DNA from: Thermoplasmata archaeon
GTDB lineage: Archaea > Thermoplasmatota > Thermoplasmata > Lutacidiplasmatales > UBA184
DNA: 6,292 bases
Direction: 5' to 3'
NCBI GenBank assembly: GCA_021828715.1
Contig: JAJZDF010000040.1
Location: 1-6,292 of the forward strand
Shown: positions 1 to 6,202 of the stretch, piece after piece
Position numbering within the stretch: position 1 is the stretch's first letter
How the letters are laid out: the number at the start of each line of letters is the position of its first letter
Made by a program: the position numbers and the translations under genes
Notes under the pieces: model-generated
What the model saw: the letters and a program-made list of their open reading frames with translations, nothing else
What the model was told of the DNA's origin: nothing
The model's database searches: none

Positions 1-1
1 C

Positions 2-364
2 GCCGACGAGGGCGACCCCGCCCCCCTGCTCGCGCTCCTCCACCCGCTCGAGGAGGTCTGGCGGGAGTTCCCCACGATCGTCCTCAAGGACGGGGCGGCG
101 AGCGCCGTGGCGCACGGGGCCGGTCTCGCGAAGGGCGGCATCCTGGCGCTCCCGACCCCGTTCGCCGAAGGGGCCCGGGTCGCCCTCGTGACGCGCACCG
201 GCACCCTGGTCGCGACCGGGGTCGCCCGGCGCGGATCGAAGGAGCTCGGCTCGGTCCGGCACGGCTGGGTCGTCGAGGGAACCCGCGTTTTCGTACTTCC
301 CGCCGACTTCCCGACCGCCTGGAGAGCACCGACCTCGTCGAAAGCGGCCGACCCTCCCCAGTAG
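2..364 (+). CDS. cbf5: Cbf5-type tRNA/rRNA pseudouridine synthase, C-terminal PUA part (5' partial)
   Basis: The reading frame is open from the left edge and gives 120 residues to a TAG stop; the N-terminal catalytic domain lies outside the window. The visible part matches the C-terminal region of archaeal/eukaryotic Cbf5 (dyskerin): a lead-in LLHPLEEVWREFPTIVLKDG, then the PUA core AVAHGAGLAKGGILAL, a strand pair around ALVTRTGTLVATGVA, and a closing RVFVLPADFPTAW that resembles the usual end of archaeal Cbf5. A hydrophilic tail of about 13 residues follows that Trp. In the family, Cbf5 is the catalytic subunit of H/ACA guide RNPs (with Nop10, Gar1 and L7Ae) and can also modify tRNA; the PUA domain grips the guide RNA lower stem and ACA box. 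The catalytic Asp cannot be checked here. Bacterial TruB is less likely because of the dyskerin-like PUA. The next gene starts 30 bp downstream on the same strand. Confidence 0.85.
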   Translation, partial: ADEGDPAPLLALLHPLEEVWREFPTIVLKDGAASAVAHGAGLAKGGILALPTPFAEGARVALVTRTGTLVATGVARRGSKELGSVRHGWVVEGTRVFVLPADFPTAWRAPTSSKAADPPQ

Positions 365-372
365 GGTTATCT
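364..372 (+). promoter_or_regulatory. Possible TATA-like promoter element of the MMPL gene
   Basis: The sequence GGGTTATCT begins at the last base of the cbf5 stop codon and is centred about 27 bases before the GTG at 395. That is the spacing expected for an archaeal TATA box driving a leaderless transcript. No Shine-Dalgarno-like sequence precedes the GTG. A similar AGGGTTA string lies upstream of the cysS gene. The match to a canonical TATA box is weak, so the assignment rests mainly on position and local AT content in a very GC-rich background. Cotranscription with cbf5 across the 30-bp gap is the alternative. Confidence 0.35.
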
Positions 373-394
373 TCCTGCGCCCTCCGCGCCCGAC

Positions 395-3300
395 GTGGCG
401 CCCGCAACGGAAGCGACTCCCCACGCCGGGGCCCGCCTCTTCGGCCGGCTCGCCCGGGGGATCGTCCGGCACCCGTGGTACCCGATAGTATTCTGGGTCG
501 CGTTGCTCGTGCTCGTCGTACCGTTCCTCCCGATGCTGAGCTCGGTCACGACGAACTCGACCGAGTCGGTTCCGTCCCATTCGCCGAGCGCGGTCGCGGG
601 CGCCGAACTCGCCCGCCTCTTTCCCAACCAGACGGGGGGCGCGGCGTCGACCCTCCTCTTCGTCGGACCCAACCTCACGGACCCGAACGGGCAGGCGGTG
701 ATCCTGCGGGTGACGGCCGCTCTCCGAGCGGACGGCAGCCTCACCGACGTCGCCGCGATCTCCAACGTGTACAGCGCCTACTCCGGCTACCTTGCCGGCC
801 AGGTCCGGATCGCTGCCGGCGCCGTGGCTTCGGCGCAGAGCGGTCCGACGCCCCTTTTGTCGGCGGTGAACGGATCGGCGGCGCTGGTCTGGGGCCCCCC
901 ATCGGCGTTTCTGCAGGCGTGGTCGACGCTCGCTTCGGGCAAGAACGGGAACCTCTCGGCCTACAACTCCCCGGCGTATGGGGCCACCCAGAGGGCCTTC
1001 GGCAACGATACCGCTGCCCTCGCCGTGCTCGCCGCGTTCTACCAGGGGTACAACGGCTCCTCCGCCGGGTTCAACGGCACCGCCGCCTGTGCGGCCGATC
1101 CCGCCCAGGTCGCCGCATGCGCCCAGGCGGTCGTGCGCTCCCAGGTGGCTCCCCTCCTTCCCCACATCGCCGCGGTGCCGTCCGCACTTCCGATCCTGGC
1201 CTCGGCGCTCGAGAGCCTCGGGATCGCCAACGCGACGAACGCGAGCGCCCAGCGGAGCGCAGCGGCCGGAATAGTCGCCCCGCAGGTCGGCTTTCCGGCG
1301 TCGTGGGTCGACACGGTCTGGACGGCATTCCCGACCGGGTCGCTCTCGGCGGCCGAGGCGGCCACCTGGGCGAACGGGACGGTCGCCAACGCGACCCTCG
1401 CGACCGAACCGCTGCCGGTCCCGTTTGCCGTCCGGGCCGCCTACGTGGACTCCACCGGCACCGCGTCGTTGATCCAGGTGTCGTTCACGGTCGCGGACTC
1501 CGTAACGAACGCATCGGGAGGCACCCCGGTGTACGCCGACCTCGACCAGATCGACCGGGTCGTTCCCCCCGTGCTCGCCGCATCGGACGCGACCCACTCG
1601 ATCGTCTACTATCAGACGGGGGGAGCGCCGCTCGACCAGCTGACCAACTCCATCGTCAACAGCTCTCTCCAGCTCGTGCTGCCGCTCACCATCGGGTTGC
1701 TGGTCGTGATCGCCATGTTGTACTTCCGTTCCCCGCTCACGCCCCTCGCCACGTTCGCGGGGCTCGGGATCGCCCTCACCCTCGCCCTGGGGGCGACGAT
1801 CCTGCTCGGGAAGCTCTTCGGGGCGGTCGACACGACGTCGCTGACGCTCGAAGAGGTCTTCGTGCTCGGTGTCGGGACCGACTATTCGATCTTCCTGGTG
1901 GCCCGCTACCGCGAGGAGCTCCGGAACGGCCGCTCGTCGGACGAGGCGATCGTGGAGTCGCTCAGCTGGGCCGGCCAATCCGTCGCCACGAGCGGCTCGA
2001 CCGCCATCATCGCGACCCTGGCGCTGACGTTCAGCGGGGTCGCGCTGCTCTCCCAGTGGGGCCGGGTGCTTTCGTTTGCGATCCTGATCACGATCCTCCT
2101 GTCGCTTACCCTCGTACCGGCGTTCCTGAAGATCATCGGTCCCCGGATCTTCTGGCCGGACCACGGCGAGCGGTTCCGTCGGCGGGCCGCCCGCACGAAC
2201 GCCCGGATCCGCGCCGAACGGACCTACTTCTACCGGGTCGGACGGCTGACCCAGCGCCGTCCGTGGGCGGTCCTCGGGATCCTGCTGCTCGTGAGCGTCC
2301 CCCTGGTGTACGTCGCGGTCCAGGTCCCCCTCGCCTACGACTTCTACGGCCAGCTCCCCAGCGGCCACGCAGCGTCCGACGGCCTGGCGGTCTACTACGA
2401 TCACTTCGGCAACGGGTCGGCGACCCCGTCGTACGTCCTCGTCACGTTCGAAAGCCCAGTCCTGGTCGGGAATCGGACCAACGCGACCGAGTTCTCGGAG
2501 ATCGCCGCGCTCACCTCCATCGCGTCGAATACCTCGGGGATCGCCGCCGTCGAGTCGCCGGTCGGGCCGTACGGAGCCCCGCTCGCGGAGTGGGTCAACC
2601 TCTCGTCGCTACCGACCGCGCCGCGCGAGGACCTTCTCGGCACCCTCCAGGGGTTCGTCGGCGGCGACGGGCGCACGGTGCTCATCTCCCTCCAGCCGAC
2701 CGCGACCGGCCTTTCCGCTCCGGCGGTCGCGGCCGTACGCCAGGTCCAGGCGAACTTCGATCACTACCAGTCCGGGCACCCGGCCGTCACGAACCTGGCC
2801 TTCGGAGGGGGGGCGCCGGTGATCGGGGACCTCGCGGACGAGACCGCGACCGCGACCGAGCTCCTGCTCGTCGCGGTGACGATCGGGCTTCTGGTGGTCC
2901 TGATCGGGGTCCTCCGCTCCTGGATCATCGCGGTGATGGCGATCGCGACGATCGGACTTTCGATCACCTGGGCCTGGGCGCTGACGTACCTCGTCTTCCA
3001 GGAGCTCCTCGGCTTCCCGCTCTTCTTCTACGTGCGGACGATCCTCTTCCTCCTGATCCTCGGGTTGGGCATCGACTACAACATCTTCCTGCTCACCCGC
3101 ATCCGGGAGGAAAAGGTCCGGGGCTCCACCTCGAGCGAAGCGATCGTGACGGCGGTCGGCCGGACCGGCGGGATCATCACCGCGGCCGCGATCATCCTCG
3201 CGAGCGCCTTTGCCGCGTTGGTCGTCGGCGAGTTCACGCTGATCCGGGCGATCGGCTTCTCGGTCGCCGTCGCGGTGATCCTCGACGCGATGATCGTTCG

Positions 3301-3424
3301 GACGTTCTTCGTCCCGGCCGCTCTTCAACTGCTGGGCGACCGTGCGTGGAGCTTCCTCGGACGGAAGGGCCGCCGTGGGGCCCGGCTCGGGGCGTCCGAG
3401 GCCGTGTCGGCCCCCGTCCGGTAA
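395..3424 (+). CDS. MMPL/RND-family membrane transporter with two large glycosylatable external domains
   Basis: This 1009-residue protein has the duplicated RND plan. TM1 is at about 30-48, followed by an external domain (about 49-425) and TM2-TM6 (about 426-582). A basic cytoplasmic linker (about 583-623) leads to TM7 (about 624-645), a second external domain (about 646-820) and TM8-TM12. The family hallmarks are GVGTDYSIFLVARYREEL in TM4 (D496-Y497) and GLGIDYNIFLLTRIREE in TM10 (D894-Y895), the Asp-Tyr pairs that carry protons in mycobacterial MmpL3. It is therefore probably a proton-driven exporter of lipids or other hydrophobic molecules; the substrate is unknown. The two external domains carry 19 N-X-S/T sequons and the membrane and cytosolic parts none. 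The only cysteines are C232 and C242. The GTG start leaves a basic 29-residue cytosolic lead before TM1, typical of the family, and sits about 27 bases after a TATA-like element. The tail after TM12 is basic and short. Confidence 0.9.
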   Translation: MAPATEATPHAGARLFGRLARGIVRHPWYPIVFWVALLVLVVPFLPMLSSVTTNSTESVPSHSPSAVAGAELARLFPNQTGGAASTLLFVGPNLTDPNGQAVILRVTAALRADGSLTDVAAISNVYSAYSGYLAGQVRIAAGAVASAQSGPTPLLSAVNGSAALVWGPPSAFLQAWSTLASGKNGNLSAYNSPAYGATQRAFGNDTAALAVLAAFYQGYNGSSAGFNGTAACAADPAQVAACAQAVVRSQVAPLLPHIAAVPSALPILASALESLGIANATNASAQRSAAAGIVAPQVGFPASWVDTVWTAFPTGSLSAAEAATWANGTVANATLATEPLPVPFAVRAAYVDSTGTASLIQVSFTVADSVTNASGGTPVYADLDQIDRVVPPVLAASDATHSIVYYQTGGAPLDQLTNSIVNSSLQLVLPLTIGLLVVIAMLYFRSPLTPLATFAGLGIALTLALGATILLGKLFGAVDTTSLTLEEVFVLGVGTDYSIFLVARYREELRNGRSSDEAIVESLSWAGQSVATSGSTAIIATLALTFSGVALLSQWGRVLSFAILITILLSLTLVPAFLKIIGPRIFWPDHGERFRRRAARTNARIRAERTYFYRVGRLTQRRPWAVLGILLLVSVPLVYVAVQVPLAYDFYGQLPSGHAASDGLAVYYDHFGNGSATPSYVLVTFESPVLVGNRTNATEFSEIAALTSIASNTSGIAAVESPVGPYGAPLAEWVNLSSLPTAPREDLLGTLQGFVGGDGRTVLISLQPTATGLSAPAVAAVRQVQANFDHYQSGHPAVTNLAFGGGAPVIGDLADETATATELLLVAVTIGLLVVLIGVLRSWIIAVMAIATIGLSITWAWALTYLVFQELLGFPLFFYVRTILFLLILGLGIDYNIFLLTRIREEKVRGSTSSEAIVTAVGRTGGIITAAAIILASAFAALVVGEFTLIRAIGFSVAVAVILDAMIVRTFFVPAALQLLGDRAWSFLGRKGRRGARLGASEAVSAPVR

Positions 3425-3463
3425 CCGGGCCAGGGTGCCGGTCCCCGTCGCTCGGCGGCCGGC

Positions 3464-3898
3464 CTAGAGGAAGCGGGCGCGAGCGCGGGAAAGGTGCTCC
3501 TCCGCGGAGGAGCTGTCGACGATCTCTTCGACCTTGCCGGTCGAGCCGACCAGGAACGTCACCCGCCGGGCGACCCCCCGCGGGTGGAGCACGCCGAACG
3601 TTTTCGCCACCTCGCGCTTCGGGTCGCACAGAAGAGTGAACCCGAGGCCGTACTTCGAGGCGAACGCCTTCTGCGCCGGGCAGTCGTCGACACTGACGCC
3701 CACGACCTGCACCCCCTTCTCCCGATACTTGGGCAGCTCGTCCCGGAACCCCTTCGCCTCGATCGTGCATCCCGGCGTATCTGCGGCGGGATAGAAGTAG
3801 ACCACCGCCCGCTGGCCCCGAAGGGCGTCCGACGAGAAGGGCTTGCCGTCTTGATCGGCTGCGGCGAACTTGGGCAGGGGGTCCCCGACGGCGACCAT
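3464..3898 (-). CDS. bcp: BCP/PrxQ-type peroxiredoxin (thioredoxin-fold thiol peroxidase)
   Basis: This 144-residue protein would reduce H2O2 and organic hydroperoxides in the cytosol, probably using thioredoxin-like donors. It begins MVAVGDPLPKF, the usual N-terminal strand of the family. The active site is YFYPAADTPGCT, with peroxidatic C44 and conserved P37 and T41; the conserved Arg is in RRVTFLV (R111/R112), followed by the typical GKVEEI strand. In classical BCP the resolving cysteine is five residues after the peroxidatic one; here that position is K49. C73 and C91 remain as possible resolving residues, or the enzyme works as a 1-Cys type. The frame stays open upstream to an ATG at 3979, but those 27 extra residues are Gly/Arg/Pro-rich, match nothing in the family and cross the TATA element, so the ATG at 3898 is preferred. 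The gene converges on the MMPL gene (39-bp gap) and diverges from the methyltransferase. Confidence 0.93.
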   Translation of the reverse strand: MVAVGDPLPKFAAADQDGKPFSSDALRGQRAVVYFYPAADTPGCTIEAKGFRDELPKYREKGVQVVGVSVDDCPAQKAFASKYGLGFTLLCDPKREVAKTFGVLHPRGVARRVTFLVGSTGKVEEIVDSSSAEEHLSRARARFL

Positions 3899-3916
3899 GG
3901 CCGGGCATCCGCCGCC

Positions 3917-3926
3917 AGTATATACT
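3917..3926 (-). promoter_or_regulatory. Palindromic TATA box in the divergent peroxiredoxin/methyltransferase promoter region
   Basis: AGTATATACT is a perfect 10-bp palindrome and the only clearly AT-rich stretch in the 79-bp divergent gap. Its centre lies about 24 bases upstream of the peroxiredoxin ATG, consistent with a TATA box for a leaderless or nearly leaderless transcript on the minus strand. It is about 56 bases before the methyltransferase ATG, so if it also worked rightward that mRNA would have a leader of roughly 30 bases. Its symmetry does not fix direction; the flanking BRE would decide. Strand is given for the better-spaced gene. Confidence 0.65.
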
Positions 3927-3977
3927 CCCGCGCGGGCGGGCAACCGTCTTGCGGTACCCGGCCATCGTCCGCCCGTC

Positions 3978-4646
3978 ATGGACGGGATCCGGGGATACTT
4001 CGACTCGATCTACTCCGAGGATCCGGACTATTTTGGGCCGACGGCGAGCTCCTTCGCCCGGCTGGCGGTCGGGCTCCTGCTTCGCGAGCGGCCGGGAGGA
4101 CGGGTCGCGGAGATCGGCTGCGGGACCGGGCAGGACCTGGCCTACTTCGCCGCGCACGGCTTTGAGGTGGAGGGGTGCGACCTCTCCTCGGTCGCCTGCC
4201 GGCGGGCGAACGAACGTCTGGCCGCCCTCCGGGGGGAGGTCCCGCCGTTGGAACATGTCCGCCCCGCGGACGGCCTGTCCTTCCTGGAGGGGCTTCCGGC
4301 CGGTTCGCTCGACGCGGCGTACGCCAACCTCTACCTCAACCTCGAGGTGGACGACGCGCATCGGGCCCTCACGACCCGGGCGATCGGCCGGGCCCTCCGC
4401 CCGGGCGGTTGGTGGTTCGTGCGGGCGCGTTCCACCGCCGACCCGGGGGTCGGCCGGGGGCTCCGGCTCGGGCCCGGCCTCGTCGATCCCGGCGGGGGAC
4501 GCCCGCCCCTACGGTTCTACACCTTCACGGAACTGTCGGGGTTGGCCGGCGACACGTTCGAAGCGGCGTATCTTCGGGAGCATCCGGACGGGGAGCCCGA
4601 CTTCCCGGTCGTTGTCTGGGACGGCGTGTTCCGTCGGCGCGGCTAG
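3978..4646 (+). CDS. Class I SAM-dependent methyltransferase, substrate unknown
   Basis: This 222-residue protein has a Rossmann-fold methyltransferase core. Motif I is VAEIGCGTGQDLAYF (about 43-57), the SAM-binding glycine-rich loop. The acidic end of strand 2 is in VEGCDLS (D68), which should hold the ribose hydroxyls. LDAAYANLYLNL corresponds to the strand 4 region and RALRPGGWWFVRAR to the helix and strand 5 of the fold. The C-terminal part, with FYTFTELSGLAG, looks like a small-molecule methyltransferase of the Methyltransf_25/TehB-like type, but no substrate-specific signature is recognised. The ATG at 3978 gives the natural start MDGIRGYFDSIY; the frame is open further upstream but that stretch crosses the divergent promoter. 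No Shine-Dalgarno sequence precedes it. The gene shares its final bases with the convergent RAM-domain gene. No partner gene nearby indicates a pathway. Confidence 0.85.
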   Translation: MDGIRGYFDSIYSEDPDYFGPTASSFARLAVGLLLRERPGGRVAEIGCGTGQDLAYFAAHGFEVEGCDLSSVACRRANERLAALRGEVPPLEHVRPADGLSFLEGLPAGSLDAAYANLYLNLEVDDAHRALTTRAIGRALRPGGWWFVRARSTADPGVGRGLRLGPGLVDPGGGRPPLRFYTFTELSGLAGDTFEAAYLREHPDGEPDFPVVVWDGVFRRRG

Positions 4647-4879
4647 CCGGAGGCAACGCTCACGAGGGTCTCGGTCGACTTGATCCCTGGGACGCGCCGG
4701 ATCTTGTGCACGACCGTATCGAGGACCGTGTTGAGATGAGGGGCCTGAAGCTTCACGATCAGGTCGAACGGGCCGGTCACCGCCTCGACCTCCGTTACGC
4801 CGGGGATCGACCGTACTCGCTCGAGCACGAGCTCGAGTTGGCCCACCTCGGTCTCGACCAGCAGGAACACGGTCTCCAT
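4643..4879 (-). CDS. Stand-alone Lrp/AsnC ligand-binding (RAM) domain protein
   Basis: This 78-residue protein consists only of the RAM (AsnC_trans_reg/SARD-like) ligand-binding fold, without the N-terminal helix-turn-helix of full-length Lrp/AsnC regulators. Family signatures visible are METVFLLVETEVGQ, IPGVTEVEAVTGPFDLIVKL with the conserved G-x-x-D (G36, D39), and a C-terminal RRVPGIKSTETLVSV. The fold is beta-alpha-beta-beta-alpha-beta and normally assembles into dimers and octamers that bind amino acids between subunits. The protein alone should not bind DNA; it may sense an effector or modulate another regulator, but its target is unknown. The ATG at 4879 gives the canonical start; an upstream in-frame TTG would add ten residues unlike the family. 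It diverges from cysS across 96 bp and overlaps the convergent methyltransferase gene by 4 bp. Confidence 0.88.
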   Translation of the reverse strand: METVFLLVETEVGQLELVLERVRSIPGVTEVEAVTGPFDLIVKLQAPHLNTVLDTVVHKIRRVPGIKSTETLVSVASG

Positions 4880-4913
4880 CGGGGCAGCCCCGCCACGTCC
4901 GAGGGCCAAATCA

Positions 4914-4926
4914 AGCTATCTTTCGA
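4914..4926 (-). promoter_or_regulatory. Possible BRE/TATA element for the RAM-domain gene
   Basis: Read on the minus strand this is CGAAAGATAGCTT, a purine-rich BRE-like CGAAAG followed by an AT-rich ATAGCTT. Its TATA-like part is centred about 38 bases upstream of the ATG at 4879, which would give a leader of about 10 bases. It stands out in otherwise very GC-rich sequence, but the TATA match is imperfect. Confidence 0.4.
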
Positions 4927-4937
4927 GCGGCCCGGGC

Positions 4938-4948
4938 AAAGGGTTAAG
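4938..4948 (+). promoter_or_regulatory. cysS: Possible TATA-like promoter element of cysS
   Basis: AAAGGGTTAAG lies with its AT-rich part about 30 bases before the cysS ATG at 4976. The core AGGGTTA also occurs upstream of the MMPL gene in nearly the same position relative to its start. It is the most AT-rich site on this side of the divergent gap. The spacing suits an archaeal promoter giving a very short leader; the match to a consensus TATA box is weak. Confidence 0.4.
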
Positions 4949-4966
4949 CGCCTCCCGGGCGGCTCC

Positions 4967-4970
4967 GGAG
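4967..4970 (+). promoter_or_regulatory. cysS: Possible Shine-Dalgarno sequence of cysS
   Basis: GGAG lies five bases before the ATG at 4976, an acceptable spacing for ribosome binding and the only SD-like string before any start in the window. It could also be chance in GC-rich sequence: a start of transcription about 27 bases after the upstream TATA-like element would fall near or within it. Confidence 0.3.
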
Positions 4971-4975
4971 CGGCG

Positions 4976-6196
4976 ATGGACCTCCTCCTCCGGGACACCT
5001 TCTCCGCGCGGGCCGTCCCCGTTCCCCACCGCGCCCGGCGTCCCCTCACCCTCTACGTCTGCGGGCCGACGGTCTACGACGGGGCGCACGTCGGCCACGC
5101 CCGTACCTACCTCTTCTTCGACCTCGTCCGCCGCCACCTCGAGGCGGAGGGGATCCCGGTCCGCCATGTGATGAACGTCACGAACTTCGAGGACAAGATC
5201 GACGCCCGTGCGGCCGAGCTCGGTCTCTCCTGGCGCGATCTGGCCCTCCGCGAGGAGGCCGGCTTCCTCCGGGATCTCCACGCCCTGAGGATCCTCCCGC
5301 CGCACTACCGTCCCCGCGCGAGCGACTACGTCCCCCAGATGACGGAGGTCGTGCGCCGGCTCGCAAAGACCGGCCGGGTCCGGCGGCAGGGTGCCGAATG
5401 GCTCTACACGCCCCCGGTCCGGCCGCGGGGGGTCAACTTTGCGACGGCGGCCGACCTGGCGGCCCATGCGGTCCGGGAGCCGGGGCACCCCTTCCCCCTG
5501 GGCGACGGGGCCGCCGGCGAGTTCCTCGTCTGGAAGCTGCAGGATCCGCCGCGCCCGTCGTGGGAGGGGCCGTGGGGACGCGGGACTCCCGGCTGGCACC
5601 TCGAATGCTACGCGATGGCGAACGACATCCTCGGCCTGCCGGTCGACATCCATGGGGGCGGGACGGACCTCATCTTTCCGCATCACTACGCCGAGAACGA
5701 GATCGCCCTCGCGCTCGACCGTCGACCGTTCGCGAAGATCTTCGTCCATCCGGGCCTCGTCCTCTGGGACGGATCGAAGATGTCGAAGTCCCGCGGCAAC
5801 CTGGTCCCGCTCCGCACGGCCCTTCGCGAGGTCGGCCCGGACGCGCTTCGCTGGTACCTCCTGGGATCCCCGCTCACCGAGCGGTTCCACTGGAGCCCCG
5901 AGGGTCTCCGCCGCGCGGCGGGCGAGTGGGCGCATCTCCGTCGGACCCTCCAGGGCTGGCTGCGGCCGGGAGCTGCGGGCCGGGTCGGACGCCTGCGTGC
6001 CCGGGAGGTGGCGGACGGGGTGCGCCTCGATCTGACCGCCGATCTCGCGACCGACCGGGTCTACGACCACCTGCGGGCGCTCTCGGTCGCCATCGAGGCG
6101 GATCCGTCGGGGCACCTGCCGCGGGGAGAGCGCTCCGCCACGCTCGCGGCGATCCGCGACGTCGAGCGACGGACCGGCCTGCGGATCCGACCCTGA
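4976..6196 (+). CDS. cysS: Cysteinyl-tRNA synthetase (class I)
   Basis: This 406-residue enzyme would activate cysteine with ATP and load it onto tRNA-Cys. The Rossmann-fold catalytic core carries YVCGPTVYDGAHVGHART, with zinc ligand C29 and the HIGH motif as HVGH (38-41). NVTNFEDKID follows, then PGWHLECYAM (W207, H208, zinc ligand C211), DIHGGGTDLIFPHHYAENE (H236 and E240 in zinc-ligand register) and the KMSKS loop (268-272). The CGPTVYD signature separates it from the related mycothiol ligase MshC. At 406 residues it is shorter than bacterial CysRS (E. coli 461); the shortening is in the C-terminal helical and anticodon-binding region. The ATG at 4976 gives the expected lead of about 28 residues before the first zinc cysteine; the frame is open far upstream, but that part runs through the antisense RAM gene. 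Its presence implies direct Cys-tRNA formation rather than sole reliance on the SepRS/SepCysS route of some methanogens. Confidence 0.96.
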   Translation: MDLLLRDTFSARAVPVPHRARRPLTLYVCGPTVYDGAHVGHARTYLFFDLVRRHLEAEGIPVRHVMNVTNFEDKIDARAAELGLSWRDLALREEAGFLRDLHALRILPPHYRPRASDYVPQMTEVVRRLAKTGRVRRQGAEWLYTPPVRPRGVNFATAADLAAHAVREPGHPFPLGDGAAGEFLVWKLQDPPRPSWEGPWGRGTPGWHLECYAMANDILGLPVDIHGGGTDLIFPHHYAENEIALALDRRPFAKIFVHPGLVLWDGSKMSKSRGNLVPLRTALREVGPDALRWYLLGSPLTERFHWSPEGLRRAAGEWAHLRRTLQGWLRPGAAGRVGRLRAREVADGVRLDLTADLATDRVYDHLRALSVAIEADPSGHLPRGERSATLAAIRDVERRTGLRIRP

Positions 6197-6202
6197 TGCG
6201 TC

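Noticed and set aside
2609..3328. A 239-codon antisense frame within the MMPL gene, rich in Asp, Arg and Glu
   Set aside because: The highly charged low-complexity composition is typical of antisense to GC-rich codons; there is no promoter or recognisable fold.
3418..3463. Short GC-rich inverted repeats (CCGGT/ACCGG around the MMPL stop; GCCGG...CCGGC in the 39-bp convergent gap) as a transcription terminator
   Set aside because: Stems are only about 5 bp and there is no T-rich tract, which archaeal termination normally needs; likely by-products of GC content.
475..3639. A 1054-codon open frame on the + strand overlapping almost the whole MMPL gene
   Set aside because: Its translation is dominated by Arg, Pro and Gly without domains or membrane segments, as expected for an out-of-frame shadow in high-GC coding DNA. 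The MMPL frame has full family motifs.
3234..4361. A 375-codon minus-strand frame running across the peroxiredoxin and methyltransferase genes
   Set aside because: It overlaps two well-supported genes in another frame, crosses a divergent promoter and has Arg/Gly/Pro-rich shadow composition.
4916..6115. A 399-codon antisense frame opposite cysS
   Set aside because: The cysS frame carries all CysRS motifs; the antisense translation is charged and repetitive without recognisable domains. I do not take it as evidence of an overlapping gene.
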